From NCBI RefSeq assembly GCF_018283645.1, contig NZ_JAGSXH010000033.1:1-52887 (forward strand): DNA of 52,887 bases. Reading direction: 5' to 3'. Positions 11,617 through 19,495 of the stretch are shown here, piece by piece (positions within the stretch are counted from its first letter, which is position 1; the number at the start of each line of letters is the position of its first letter). Position numbers and translations under genes: made by a program. This DNA is from Actinocrinis puniceicyclus. GTDB lineage: Bacteria; Actinomycetota; Actinomycetes; Streptomycetales; Catenulisporaceae. Under the pieces are notes generated by a model, which saw only the letters and a program-made list of their open reading frames with translations, searched no databases and had not been told where the DNA came from.

Positions 11617-14289
11617 CTATCCGCGCCCGGCCGCGGCGACCTGTGCCCGCACCGCTTCGAGCGCCGCGTCCAGCGCGCCCAGGTCGGTGCCGCCGCCCTG
11701 CGCGACGTCATCCTTGCCGCCGCCGCCACCGCCGAGCGTCTGGGCCGCGGTGCGTACCAGCGCCCCGGCCTTGAGACCATGATCCCTCGCCGTCTCGTTG
11801 GTCGCCACCAGGACCAGCGGGCGCCCGTTCGACGCCGCCGCCAGCGCGACGACCGCGGGCCGCGAGCCGAGCCGGCCGCGTACGTCGAACGCGAGCTTAC
11901 GCAGGTCGTCCGCGGAAGTGCCGTCCGCAGCGCGGTGTGCGATGAAGGCGACGCCGTGCACGTCCACCGCCCCCGCGGCCAGCTCACCCGCGACCGCGAG
12001 GACCTGCCCGGCCTTGAGCGCGGCGATCTCCTTCTCCGCGTCCCGCAGCTTCCCGACGATGCCCGCGATCCGGTCCGGAAGTTCCTCCGGACGGGTCTTC
12101 ACCAGCTCGGAGACCTGCGCGAGCAGTACGTGTTCGCGGGCGAGGAAGTCGTAGGCGTCCGCGCCGACGAGCGCCTCGACGCGCCGGACTCCGGCGCCGA
12201 TGGAGGACTCGTGCAGCAGCTTGACCAGCCCGAGGCGTCCGGTGTGCAGTACGTGCGTGCCGCCGCACAGCTCGTGCGCCCAGTCGCCGACCGAGACGAC
12301 ACGCACGCGGTCGCCATACTTCTCGCCGAACAGAGCCATCGCGCCCATCGCCTTCGCCTCGGGCTGCGACATGATCTGCGCCGTGACCGCGAGGTCGTCG
12401 ATCAGCACCGCGTTCACCAACTGCTCTGCATCCGCCAGGACGGACTGCGGCACGGCCTGCGGGTGCGCGAAGTCGAACCGGAACCGGCCGGGCGAGTTCT
12501 CCGAGCCTGCCTGCGTGGCGGTCTCGCCGAGCAGTTGGCGGAACGCGCGGTGCACCATGTGCGTCGCGGTGTGCGCCCGGGAGATCGCCTGGCGGCGGTT
12601 CACGTCGACCACCGCCTCGGCCTGCTGCCCGACGGTCACGTCGCCGTCGCGGATTACCGCGCGGTGCACGATCAGGTCCCCGACCGGCTTCTGCACATCG
12701 AGCACTTCGACCAGCGCGCCGCCGCTGAGCCGGACCAGACCGTGGTCGGCGAGCTGGCCGCCGCCCTCCGCGTAGAAGGGGGTGCGGTCCAGCACGAGCT
12801 CGATCTCCTCGCCGGCACACGCCTCGGTCGCCACCGAGCCGCCGAGCAGCAGGCCGCGCACCGTGGCTTCGCTGGTGGTCTCGCCGTAGCCGGTGAACTC
12901 GGGCGCGCCGGTGATGTCGTACAGCTGGCGGTACGCGGAAAGGTCCGCGTGCCCGGTCTTCTTCGCCTTCGCGTCCGCCTTCGCCCGCGCCTTCTGCTCG
13001 GACATCAGCCGGCGGAAGCCCTCCTCATCGACGCTCAGGCCCTGCTCGGCCGCCATCTCCAGGGTCAGGTCGATCGGGAAGCCGAAGGTGTCGTGCAGCT
13101 TGAACGCGTCCGCACCGCTCAGCTGCTTCCCGCCGGAGGTCTTCGTCGCCGTGACCGCCGTGTCCAGGATCGTCGTGCCGGTGTTGAGCGTCTCCAGGAA
13201 CGACTTCTCCTCGCCGACCGCGACCGCGTCGATCCGCTTGTGGTCGGTGATCAGCTCCGGATACTGCGGGCCCATCGCCTCGACGCTCGCCGCCACGAGC
13301 TCGTGGATCGTCGGGTCGTGCGTGCCGAGCAGCCGCATGTTGCGGATCGCGCGGCGCATGATGCGGCGCAGCACGTAGCCGCGTCCCTCGTTGCCGGGGA
13401 CGACGCCGTCGCCGATGAGCATCGTCGCGGCGCGCACGTGGTCGGTGACGACGCGCAGCGAGACGTCGGCCCTGTGGTCTTTGCCGTAGACCGCGCCGGT
13501 CAGCTGCGCCGCCCTGTCCATGATCTTGCGCGAGGTGTCGATCTCGTACAGGTTGTCGACGCCTTGCAGGATCGTGGCAAGGCGCTCGAGGCCGAGGCCG
13601 GTGTCGATGTTCTTGGCGGGCAGGTCGCCCAGGATCTGGAAGTCCGTCTTGCCGCTGCCCGGTCCGCGCTCGTACTGCATGAACACCAGGTTCCACAGTT
13701 CCAGGTAGCGCTCGCCGTTGACCTCCGGGCCGCCCTCCTCGCCGTATTCGGGGCCGCGGTCGTAGTTGATCTCGGAGCAGGGGCCGCACGGGCCGGGCAC
13801 ACCCATGGACCAGAAGTTCGGACCCATGCCCAGGCGCTGGATGCGCCCGGCCGGGACGCCGATCTTGTCGTGCCAGATCTGGTACGCCTCGTCGTCGTCC
13901 TTGTAGACGGTGATCCAGAGCTTCTCTTCCGGCAGGCCGTAACCGCCGTCCGCGACGGAGCCGGTCATCAGCTCCCACGCGTAGGCGATCGCGCCCTCCT
14001 TGAAGTAGTCGCCGAAGGAGAAGTTGCCGCACATCTGGAAGAAGGTCGCGTGCCGCGTGGTCTTGCCGACCTCGTCGATGTCCGGGGTTCGCACGCACTT
14101 CTGCACCGACGTCGCGCGCGGCGCCGGCGGCTCCTGCTCGCCGAGGAAGTAGGGCTTGAACGGCACCATGCCCGCGGGCACCAGCAGCAGGGTGGGATCG
14201 GCCGCGATCAGGGAGGCGGACGGGATCTCGGCGTGTCCGCGCTTGACGAAGAAGTCGAGCCAGCGGCGGCGGATTTCTGCGGAGTCCAT
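11617..14289 (-). CDS. alaS: Alanyl-tRNA synthetase
   Basis: The 890-residue class II synthetase charges tRNA-Ala and proofreads Ser/Gly. It has the catalytic core (1-240: [54 protein letters not shown]-like [11 protein letters not shown]). The editing domain carries zinc-binding HTATH (about residue 580) and HELCGGTHV. The C-terminal coiled-coil and DHH-associated domain ends with a Gly-rich [11 protein letters not shown]. Length is standard. Start is ATG 14289. A long plus-strand frame lies opposite it over the whole length but is an antisense shadow. ruvX follows after 117 bases. Confidence 0.97.
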   Translation of the reverse strand: MDSAEIRRRWLDFFVKRGHAEIPSASLIAADPTLLLVPAGMVPFKPYFLGEQEPPAPRATSVQKCVRTPDIDEVGKTTRHATFFQMCGNFSFGDYFKEGAIAYAWELMTGSVADGGYGLPEEKLWITVYKDDDEAYQIWHDKIGVPAGRIQRLGMGPNFWSMGVPGPCGPCSEINYDRGPEYGEEGGPEVNGERYLELWNLVFMQYERGPGSGKTDFQILGDLPAKNIDTGLGLERLATILQGVDNLYEIDTSRKIMDRAAQLTGAVYGKDHRADVSLRVVTDHVRAATMLIGDGVVPGNEGRGYVLRRIMRRAIRNMRLLGTHDPTIHELVAASVEAMGPQYPELITDHKRIDAVAVGEEKSFLETLNTGTTILDTAVTATKTSGGKQLSGADAFKLHDTFGFPIDLTLEMAAEQGLSVDEEGFRRLMSEQKARAKADAKAKKTGHADLSAYRQLYDITGAPEFTGYGETTSEATVRGLLLGGSVATEACAGEEIELVLDRTPFYAEGGGQLADHGLVRLSGGALVEVLDVQKPVGDLIVHRAVIRDGDVTVGQQAEAVVDVNRRQAISRAHTATHMVHRAFRQLLGETATQAGSENSPGRFRFDFAHPQAVPQSVLADAEQLVNAVLIDDLAVTAQIMSQPEAKAMGAMALFGEKYGDRVRVVSVGDWAHELCGGTHVLHTGRLGLVKLLHESSIGAGVRRVEALVGADAYDFLAREHVLLAQVSELVKTRPEELPDRIAGIVGKLRDAEKEIAALKAGQVLAVAGELAAGAVDVHGVAFIAHRAADGTSADDLRKLAFDVRGRLGSRPAVVALAAASNGRPLVLVATNETARDHGLKAGALVRTAAQTLGGGGGGKDDVAQGGGTDLGALDAALEAVRAQVAAAGRG

Positions 14290-14524
14290 CGGTCCAGTGC
14301 CTCTCGGAACGGTCGGTCCTACAACTTAATCGGTCAGGGCGCATCTCGTCGGACGGGGTGCACATGCCCGCGGGCGACCGGGCACGTGCGTCATTGTCTC
14401 AGGTGGCGGACCGGTCTTAGTCCCATTTATCCGGTCCTCCGGCCCCGACCGGTCGCGCCGAGCGGACAGGCAGACCGGCGGAGGAGCAGACGGTTCCGGT
14501 CGGCCTTTCCGCACGGGACGCGCG
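14290..14524. other. Intergenic region upstream of alaS
   Basis: These 235 bases between the DUF6167 gene and alaS show no coding frame. ACCGGT-containing segments recur (for example GGACCGGTC near 14410 and GACCGGTCG near 14449) and could form alternative hairpins on the minus-strand transcript. I saw no T-box motif and no convincing -35/-10 pair, although the TAAGTT hexamer near 14325 is a possible -10 for alaS. Confidence 0.4.
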
Positions 14525-14788
14525 CTATCGCAGGTGCTTCCCATGGCCGTCCGCCGATTCGGCCGCGTCGACGCCGAGGGCGCGGTAGAGCTCGAACTCA
14601 CGCTCGGCTGCCGCGGTGCGCACCTCGTCCGCGAAGCCCTGCAAGGCCTCGCCGAACACGCCGGGCAGCCCGGCGGCGCCCTCGGCGAGAGCGGACGGGG
14701 TGAGCTTGCCCAGCGTCTTGGACGCCTTCCTCACGACGAGGATGCCGGCGGCCGCGCCGAACGCGATCCAGAAGACCCGCTTGCCCAT
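14525..14788 (-). CDS. DUF6167-like small membrane-anchored protein
   Basis: The 87-residue protein begins MGKRVFWIAFGAAAGILVVRK, a single N-terminal membrane segment with positive flanks, followed by a short soluble part rich in Ala and Glu. Size, start and position directly between a DUF948 gene and alaS match the small actinobacterial family I know as DUF6167. Function is unknown. Start is ATG 14788, ten bases after the DUF948 stop, so the two are likely co-transcribed. Confidence 0.8.
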   Translation of the reverse strand: MGKRVFWIAFGAAAGILVVRKASKTLGKLTPSALAEGAAGLPGVFGEALQGFADEVRTAAAEREFELYRALGVDAAESADGHGKHLR

Positions 14789-14798
14789 CAGCTGCCCC

Positions 14799-15209
14799 CT
14801 AGTCCTTCCTGGCCTTGCGCTGCGACTTGAGCTCGGCGCGCACCTTCTTCTCGACCTGCGCCTTGCGCCGGCTCGCCAGCGCGCTGCGCACGCCGTAGGA
14901 GAACGCCGCCGCCTTGATCATCGGACCGCCGACGGTCGCGGAGAAGGTGGAGGCGAGCGCGGAGGCGTTGCCGGAGAGGTTGGCGACGTTCTCGGTGATG
15001 GTGTCGACGCGCACCAACTGCTGGTTGGCGCTGACCACGGTGGTGGTGACCTCGCCGAGCAGTGGCACGGTCTGGTCCGCGATTCCGGCGACGAGCTTCT
15101 GGGTCTCCTTGAGCACCCCGGCGAGGCGTAGCAGCACGAAGCACAGGAACACGACTGCGACCGCGAAGAAGATAGCGAATACCAGCCCGACGACTGCTCC
15201 TGCCGACAC
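14799..15209 (-). CDS. DUF948-domain membrane protein
   Basis: The 136-residue protein starts with one strong membrane helix (about 5-28: VGLVFAIFFAVAVVFLCFVLL). A helical region follows (LKETQKLVAGIADQTVPLLGEVTTTV), typical of DUF948 proteins, then a basic C-terminal tail (RRKAQVEKKVRAELKSQRKARKD). I chose the GTG at 15209 because the upstream frame to 15254 is cysteine- and charge-rich and unlike the family; a GGGA lies about 11 bases before this GTG. The DUF948-DUF6167-alaS order is conserved in actinobacteria. The usual upstream neighbour rpsD is missing here and tetR follows instead. Confidence 0.8.
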   Translation of the reverse strand: MSAGAVVGLVFAIFFAVAVVFLCFVLLRLAGVLKETQKLVAGIADQTVPLLGEVTTTVVSANQQLVRVDTITENVANLSGNASALASTFSATVGGPMIKAAAFSYGVRSALASRRKAQVEKKVRAELKSQRKARKD

Positions 15210-15504
15210 CTTGGGATCCGTCCCTTCGCCCTTTTGCCCGTCGGCGCAGAACACTATCGCGTTTCGCGCTCGCGACTGGATGACCGGTCGCCCAAGAGCC
15301 CCCGCGCGCCATCGGGACGCCCCGGATCACGCAGCCGGGCCGCAACAACACGGGACCAGCGCCGGATCCGAGCGGCGCACATTCCCCCCGGCGCGGCCCG
15401 CCCGGGGTGATGAAGATGTCGAATTCACTTGAGCGGCTGCGGCGAGATTGCCGGCGCGCTATGGGCCGGGCCCGCGACGCGGGCCTCGTCTACGCAGCCG
15501 GCCG
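15210..15504. other. Gene-free stretch between DUF948 and tetR
   Basis: No convincing coding frame is present on either strand. The only structure seen is a GC-rich hairpin (arms GGCCCGC and GCGGGCC around GAC, 15469-15485) just beyond the tetR stop, which may terminate tetR transcription. Promoter elements for DUF948 must lie here, but none stands out. Confidence 0.4.
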
Positions 15505-16167
15505 TCACTCTTCGTCGCGCATCGGGCGCGTCAGATGCATTCTCACGGCGTCGCGCACGGCACGTTCGAGGTCTGCCGGGTCCGCGGCCGCGATGGGGTT
15601 AAGACGCAGCAGGTAGCGGCAGATCGCCAGGCCCAGCGTCTGGGTCATCACCAGCGCGGCGCGCAGTTCCGCGTCGGCGTCGCCGGCGAGCGCGGCGAGG
15701 ATCGGGGGCTTGATCTGCTCGTCGAAGATGCGCTGCACCTGGCCGATGGCGTCCTTGTGCGTGAACGCCGTGCGGATCAGGAGCTGTTCCACCTCGTTGG
15801 TGCCGCTCTCCCACCGGGTCATGAAGGCGTGCGCGTAGTCCTGCGCGACGCGCTCGGGGCCCGCGTCGGCCGCCACCGTCTCACGCAGCGCCAGGTCGAT
15901 CGCCGCGCTAGCCTCGAACAACTGCGCCTTGCTGCCGTAGTAGCGGATGACCATCGAGGCGTCGATACCGGCGTCCGCCGCGATGGCGCGGATGGTGGCC
16001 TTCTCGTAGCCGTCCGCGGCGAACCTGGCGCGCGCGGCCGCCAGGATCGCGGCGCGCGTCTGAGCCGAGCGGTCCGTGAAATGGCGCACGGGGTGTGGCC
16101 TGTCGTCTGTCGGCGCTGCGCTCGCCGCGCCGGCTGCGCGACCGGGTTCGGGTGCCGTGGTGGACAT
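15505..16167 (-). CDS. TetR-family transcriptional regulator
   Basis: The 220-residue protein has a disordered N-terminus, then a TetR helix-turn-helix at about 35-86 (TRAAILAAARARFAADGYEKATIRAIAADAGIDASMVIRYYGSKAQLFEA). The divergent C-terminal ligand domain ends RPMRDEE. It is transcribed away from the MFS gene at 16368, with 200 bases between the two starts. That is the classic arrangement of a repressor controlling a drug exporter and itself. Ligand unknown. Start is ATG 16167. Confidence 0.9.
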   Translation of the reverse strand: MSTTAPEPGRAAGAASAAPTDDRPHPVRHFTDRSAQTRAAILAAARARFAADGYEKATIRAIAADAGIDASMVIRYYGSKAQLFEASAAIDLALRETVAADAGPERVAQDYAHAFMTRWESGTNEVEQLLIRTAFTHKDAIGQVQRIFDEQIKPPILAALAGDADAELRAALVMTQTLGLAICRYLLRLNPIAAADPADLERAVRDAVRMHLTRPMRDEE

Positions 16168-16203
16168 GGGCGGCTCCGTTCGCCTCGTACTGTTCGGGCA
16201 GAT

Positions 16204-16245
16204 GCAGGTCCATCATCGTTGGCCAACGCTTGTTGTCAAACCTGC
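16204..16245. promoter_or_regulatory. Candidate operator between tetR and MFS gene
   Basis: A perfect 12-base palindrome CGTTGGCCAACG (16217-16228) is nested inside a wider inverted repeat, GCAGGT (16204-16209) and ACCTGC (16240-16245). It lies 37-78 bases upstream of tetR and about 125-165 bases upstream of the MFS start. This is a reasonable binding site for the TetR protein, inferred from symmetry only. Confidence 0.4.
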
Positions 16246-16367
16246 CTGAGTCCCGTGGGGACTTCGTGGCAGCCTCGCGGGAGCCTCCGGCCAAGCGTTC
16301 TTGCGCAGCCATGTCGGCGCACTGCCGGGCGAGTCTGGGAGGATCCTCCCGGAGGTAGTCGACCGTC

Positions 16368-17633
16368 ATGCACTTCGCCCCTTACCGCTCCGTGCTCCGG
16401 ATTCCGGGGATGCGGCTTTTCATGCTGGTCGCGCTCGCCGCGCGGATCCCGGGGACGGCCACCAGTACCGCGCTGACGCTCAGCGTTGTGCTGGACCGTC
16501 ATCTCGGGTATGGGGCGGCCGGCGGGGCGAGCGCCGCGTTCACGGTCGGGCTTGCCGTCGGATCACCGCTGCTCGGCCGAGCGGTGGACCGGCGCGGTCC
16601 GCGGCCGGTGCTGTGCGTGACCGGTATCGCGGCCCTGGTCTTCTGGACGGCGGCCCCGCTGTTGCCTTTCCCGGCGCTGGTCGCCGCGGCGACCGTCGGC
16701 GGGCTGCTCCAGGTGCCGATCATGGCTCTGGTACGGCAGTCGCTGGCGGCCAGGGTTCCGCCGCAGCAACGCAGGCAGGCGTACTCGCTGGACTCGATGG
16801 CCGTGGAGGTCAGCTTCATGGTCGGACCGGCGCTGGCCGTGCTGATGATCACACAGCTGGGCGACGGGATTTCGACGCTGCGCACGGTCGGGGTGGCGCT
16901 TGCTCTCTCCGCGGCGGTCATGTGGACGTACAACCCGCGCATGACCGCGCATGAAGCGGCCGAAGACGGCAGCCCCGTGACCGGCGCGGCGCAGGGGCGC
17001 CCCGACCGGCGCGACTGGCTCAGCCCCGGTTTCCTCCTGGTGCTGTTCGTCGCGGCGGCGGCGACGGTCGTGCTTTCGGGGACCGACGTGTCCATCGTCG
17101 CCGTGCTGCGCGCGCACGGTCAGGTCCAGTGGGCCGGCGTGACGATCATCTTGTGGTGCGCCGCCTCGCTGGTCGGCGGTTTCGTGCACGGCGCGGTCCC
17201 CCGACCGCTCGGCATGCTGACGCTGATGACGCTGCTGGGCGCGGCGACGATCCCGGTCGGCATGGCGCACGGCTGGCTGTTGCTCGCACTCGCGCTGATC
17301 CCGGCGGGCCTCGTCTGCGCGCCGACCGTCTCGCAGACCGTGGTCGCGGTAAGCCACGCAGTACCGCAGTCCGCGCGCGGCGAGGCTCTCGGGCTACACG
17401 CCGCCGCGCTGACCTTGGGTAACGCGGTCGGCGCGCCCCTGGCGGGCGCCGTCATCGACCATTCCTCGCCCGCGTTCGGCTTCGCCTCCGTCGGCGTGGT
17501 CGGCGCGGCCGGAGCGCTGGCCGCGGCGGCGACGGTCACCGTCCGGCGGCTGCGCCGTGTACCGCAACCGGCCGCTGCGGTAACGCCCCTCGGCGAGGCG
17601 CTGTGCGCGGCGAGCGCGGCGCCGGGCGAGTAA
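16368..17633 (+). CDS. MFS transporter (drug efflux type)
   Basis: The 421-residue protein has about 12 hydrophobic segments. The loop after helix 2 reads GRAVDRRGPRPVL, the MFS motif A (GxxxDRxGxR). A hydrophilic loop (DGSPVTGAAQGRPDRRDW, about residues 203-222) separates the two halves. It resembles actinobacterial exporters paired with TetR regulators. Substrate cannot be told. Start is ATG 16368 with GGAGG 12 bases upstream. It is probably repressed by the divergent TetR. Confidence 0.88.
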   Translation: MHFAPYRSVLRIPGMRLFMLVALAARIPGTATSTALTLSVVLDRHLGYGAAGGASAAFTVGLAVGSPLLGRAVDRRGPRPVLCVTGIAALVFWTAAPLLPFPALVAAATVGGLLQVPIMALVRQSLAARVPPQQRRQAYSLDSMAVEVSFMVGPALAVLMITQLGDGISTLRTVGVALALSAAVMWTYNPRMTAHEAAEDGSPVTGAAQGRPDRRDWLSPGFLLVLFVAAAATVVLSGTDVSIVAVLRAHGQVQWAGVTIILWCAASLVGGFVHGAVPRPLGMLTLMTLLGAATIPVGMAHGWLLLALALIPAGLVCAPTVSQTVVAVSHAVPQSARGEALGLHAAALTLGNAVGAPLAGAVIDHSSPAFGFASVGVVGAAGALAAAATVTVRRLRRVPQPAAAVTPLGEALCAASAAPGE

Positions 17634-17709
17634 CCGGACCCTGATTGACGGCACGGCGCGAATCAGACGCACGCATGAGACGGCGGAATAGAGGCGCAGG
17701 CCGTCGTGC

Positions 17710-18216
17710 TTGGATACCAACGTGGAAGCCGGTCTGATCGTCCTTGTCGTCGTGCTCGTTCTGGCGAGCGCCTTCGGTTTGTGGCGCAGGCGCACGGACG
17801 GACGAATGCGGCTCCAGCCGGCGACGGACGAGACGATGCCGATCCGCGGCGCGGAAGTCGACAGCGACGCCGACGCGCGGCGCTCGCCTGCGGCGCGTGG
17901 CGAGCAGGCCGCGCTGACCGCGCAGCAGTTGGGCGCCGCGCTGGGCAGGCGGGCGACACTGGTGCAGTTCTCGTCGGCGTTCTGCGCCCCGTGCCGCGCG
18001 GCGCGCACGATCCTCGCGGATGTCGCCGCGAAGATCGACGGGGTGGAGCACATCGAGGTCGACGCCGAGTCCCACCTCGATCTCGTGCGCGAGGTCGGCG
18101 TCATGCGCACGCCCACGACGCTCGTGCTGGACGCCGCCGGGCGGATCACCGCACGGGCATCGGGCGTGCCGCGTAAAGATCAGGTTCTTGCCGCGCTTGA
18201 CGTCTCCGTACGATAG
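17710..18216 (+). CDS. Membrane-anchored thioredoxin-like protein
   Basis: The 168-residue protein has an N-terminal membrane helix (about 8-25) followed by a thioredoxin fold. The active site is SAFCAPCRAART, with Cys92 and Cys95 (CxxC), and the cis-proline loop is VMRTPTTLVLDAAG. It probably reduces or isomerises thiols at the outer face of the membrane, or transfers reducing power. Start is TTG 17710; a GTG at 17722 is possible and would shorten the N-terminus by four residues. Its stop lies four bases before a polycysteine leader peptide, linking this region to thiol/sulfur metabolism. No strong Shine-Dalgarno is visible. Confidence 0.82.
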   Translation: MDTNVEAGLIVLVVVLVLASAFGLWRRRTDGRMRLQPATDETMPIRGAEVDSDADARRSPAARGEQAALTAQQLGAALGRRATLVQFSSAFCAPCRAARTILADVAAKIDGVEHIEVDAESHLDLVREVGVMRTPTTLVLDAAGRITARASGVPRKDQVLAALDVSVR

Positions 18217-18220
18217 ATAC

Positions 18221-18304
18221 ATGCGAGGGAAGCTGCTCACCCGTAGGCGCGCGGTAGATCACTGCCGCGTCTGCACCTGCGCGTGTCCGGGCTGCGTGCG
18301 CTAG
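18221..18304 (+). CDS. Polycysteine leader peptide
   Basis: A 27-codon frame encodes a peptide beginning MRGKLLTRRRAVDHC and ending CTCACPGCVR. It has five Cys in the last 13 codons and a basic N-terminus. The RRRAVDxCRV core is typical of actinobacterial leader peptides found upstream of sulfur-assimilation and DUF4395-type genes. Polycysteine leader frames act as cysteine-responsive attenuators in mycobacteria (established knowledge). A TACGAT hexamer at 18209-18214 would place the transcription start on the A of the ATG, so the message may be leaderless (inference). Translation speed over the Cys codons would control the hairpins at 18308-18374 and thereby the DUF4395 gene. Confidence 0.8.
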   Translation: MRGKLLTRRRAVDHCRVCTCACPGCVR

Positions 18305-18307
18305 TCC

Positions 18308-18374
18308 GACAGCCGGCCGGTTCCCCGCTGTTCCACTCCCGGCTGTCCCGCCGTCGTCGCGATCTCGGCCGGCT
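18308..18374 (+). promoter_or_regulatory. Attenuator-like alternative hairpins
   Basis: Four bases after the leader-peptide stop, GACAGCCGG (18308-18316) can pair perfectly with CCGGCTGTC (18339-18347). The overlapping AGCCGGCCG (18311-18319) can pair perfectly with CGGCCGGCT (18366-18374). The two stems share 18311-18316 and cannot form together. A ribosome stalled on or finishing the Cys codons would cover the shared arm, so folding would report charged tRNA-Cys supply. Which fold terminates transcription, or hides the ribosome site at 18429-18432, is not clear from sequence. Confidence 0.6.
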
Positions 18375-18439
18375 CCGGCTCGCCCGGTCGCCCCGCACAT
18401 TCCCGCCCCGCACGTCCACGCCCCTTTCGGAGCGCACTG

Positions 18440-18898
18440 ATGTCTTCCCACGTCCAGGTTCAAGACCCCGCTTTCATCGACCCGCGCGGACCCCGCTTCG
18501 GAGCAGTCATCACCACGGCAGTGCTGGCCGTGGTACTGCTCACCGGCAACGGCTGGCTGCTGGCCGCGCAGACGCTCGTCTTCGCCCTCGGCGCCTTCTC
18601 CGGGCTGAAGTTGGCGCCCTACGGGCACGTGTACCGCAGGCTCGTGCGGCCGAGCCTGCCCAAGCCCGCGGAGCTGGAGAACCCGGCGCCGCCGACGTTC
18701 GCGCAGGGCGTCGGTTTCGCGTTCGCCGCGCTCGGCACCATCGGTTATCTGTCCGGGGTGGACGCCCTCGGCCTGGTCTTCACCGCTTTCGCGTTGGCCG
18801 CCGCGTTCCTCAACGCCGCGTTCGACTTCTGCCTCGGCTGCGAGGTGTACCTGCTGATCCGTCGCGGCGCGTCGCGACGGGAGCCGGTCAACTCATGA
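18440..18898 (+). CDS. DUF4395 membrane protein
   Basis: The 152-residue protein has about four hydrophobic segments. It shows the DUF4395 pattern: VDPRxxRFxAxxT-like FIDPRGPRFGAVITT at the start, a GLKLAPYGHVYRRLVRPSL loop, and a last segment AAFLNAAFDFCLGCEVYLLI with paired cysteines. Members often lie beside thioredoxin, rhodanese or sulfur-transfer genes, as here. Function unknown; a role in membrane thiol or sulfur handling is inferred. Start is ATG 18440 with GGAG seven bases before it. Expression is probably governed by the upstream polycysteine attenuator. Confidence 0.85.
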   Translation: MSSHVQVQDPAFIDPRGPRFGAVITTAVLAVVLLTGNGWLLAAQTLVFALGAFSGLKLAPYGHVYRRLVRPSLPKPAELENPAPPTFAQGVGFAFAALGTIGYLSGVDALGLVFTAFALAAAFLNAAFDFCLGCEVYLLIRRGASRREPVNS

Positions 18899-19482
18899 CG
18901 GTGCCGGGGCGCGAGGATGGCGCCGGTGCGGGGCAGTCGCGGTTCCGCCTGACGCTGGTGCGCGGTGACATCACCGAGCAACATGTTGACGCGGTGGTGA
19001 ACGCCGCGAACTCGTCACTGCTCGGCGGCGGCGGGGTCGACGGGGCGATCCACCGGCGAGGCGGGCCGGCGATCCTGGCGGAGTGCAGGGCGCTGCGGGC
19101 CTCACGGTACGGGCGTGGGTTGCCGACCGGGCAGGCTGTCGCGACGACCGGAGGCAACCTGCCGGCGCGCTGGGTGATCCACACGGTCGGGCCGGTCTTC
19201 TCGGCCGGCGAGGACCGCTCCGCGTTACTGGCCGACTGCCATCGCAACAGCCTGCGGGTCGCGGACGAACTCGGCGCCCGCTCGGTCGCGTTCCCGGCGG
19301 TGTCGACCGGCGTGTACGGCTGGCCGCTCGACGACGCGGCGCTCATCGCGCTGCGCGCGGTGTCGCAGACGCCGACCAGCGTGGAGCTTCTCAGCTTCGT
19401 GCTCTTCGACGACCGGGCGCTCACGGTGTTCCGGCAGGCGGCTGACGCGCTCGGTCTGACCGCGCGCGACCGGCAAACGTGA
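18895..19482 (+). CDS. Macrodomain protein (O-acetyl-ADP-ribose deacetylase type)
   Basis: The 195-residue protein is a single macrodomain. It has LVRGDITEQHVDAVVNAANSSLLGGGGVDGAIHRRGGPAILAECR near the start, covering the ADP-ribose-binding Asp, the catalytic-type Asn and Asp, and the Gly-rich loop. It also has PTGQAVATTGGNLPARWVIHTVGPV and FPAVSTGVYGWPLDDAA. Such enzymes remove acetyl groups from O-acetyl-ADP-ribose or ADP-ribose from proteins or nucleic acids. I start at ATG 18895, overlapping the DUF4395 stop (ATGA), so the pair is coupled and macrodomain expression likely follows the cysteine attenuator. It converges on rarA, 13 bases away. Confidence 0.92.
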   Translation: MTVPGREDGAGAGQSRFRLTLVRGDITEQHVDAVVNAANSSLLGGGGVDGAIHRRGGPAILAECRALRASRYGRGLPTGQAVATTGGNLPARWVIHTVGPVFSAGEDRSALLADCHRNSLRVADELGARSVAFPAVSTGVYGWPLDDAALIALRAVSQTPTSVELLSFVLFDDRALTVFRQAADALGLTARDRQT

Positions 19483-19495
19483 CCGTCGCGGCGGG

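Noticed and set aside
14290-14524. T-box riboswitch for alaS
   Set aside because: No T-box conserved sequence or specifier-loop pattern could be found on the minus strand.
11590-14703. 1037-codon plus-strand open frame opposite alaS
   Set aside because: It is the mirror of a GC-rich minus-strand gene: Arg/Asp/His/Val/Leu-heavy with no domain, while alaS on the other strand is unmistakable.
17684-17712. GGAAT upstream of the thioredoxin-like gene as a SigR-type promoter
   Set aside because: The spacing to the next GT is about 16 bases, not the 18-19 expected for GGAAT-N18/19-GTT, so it was not annotated.
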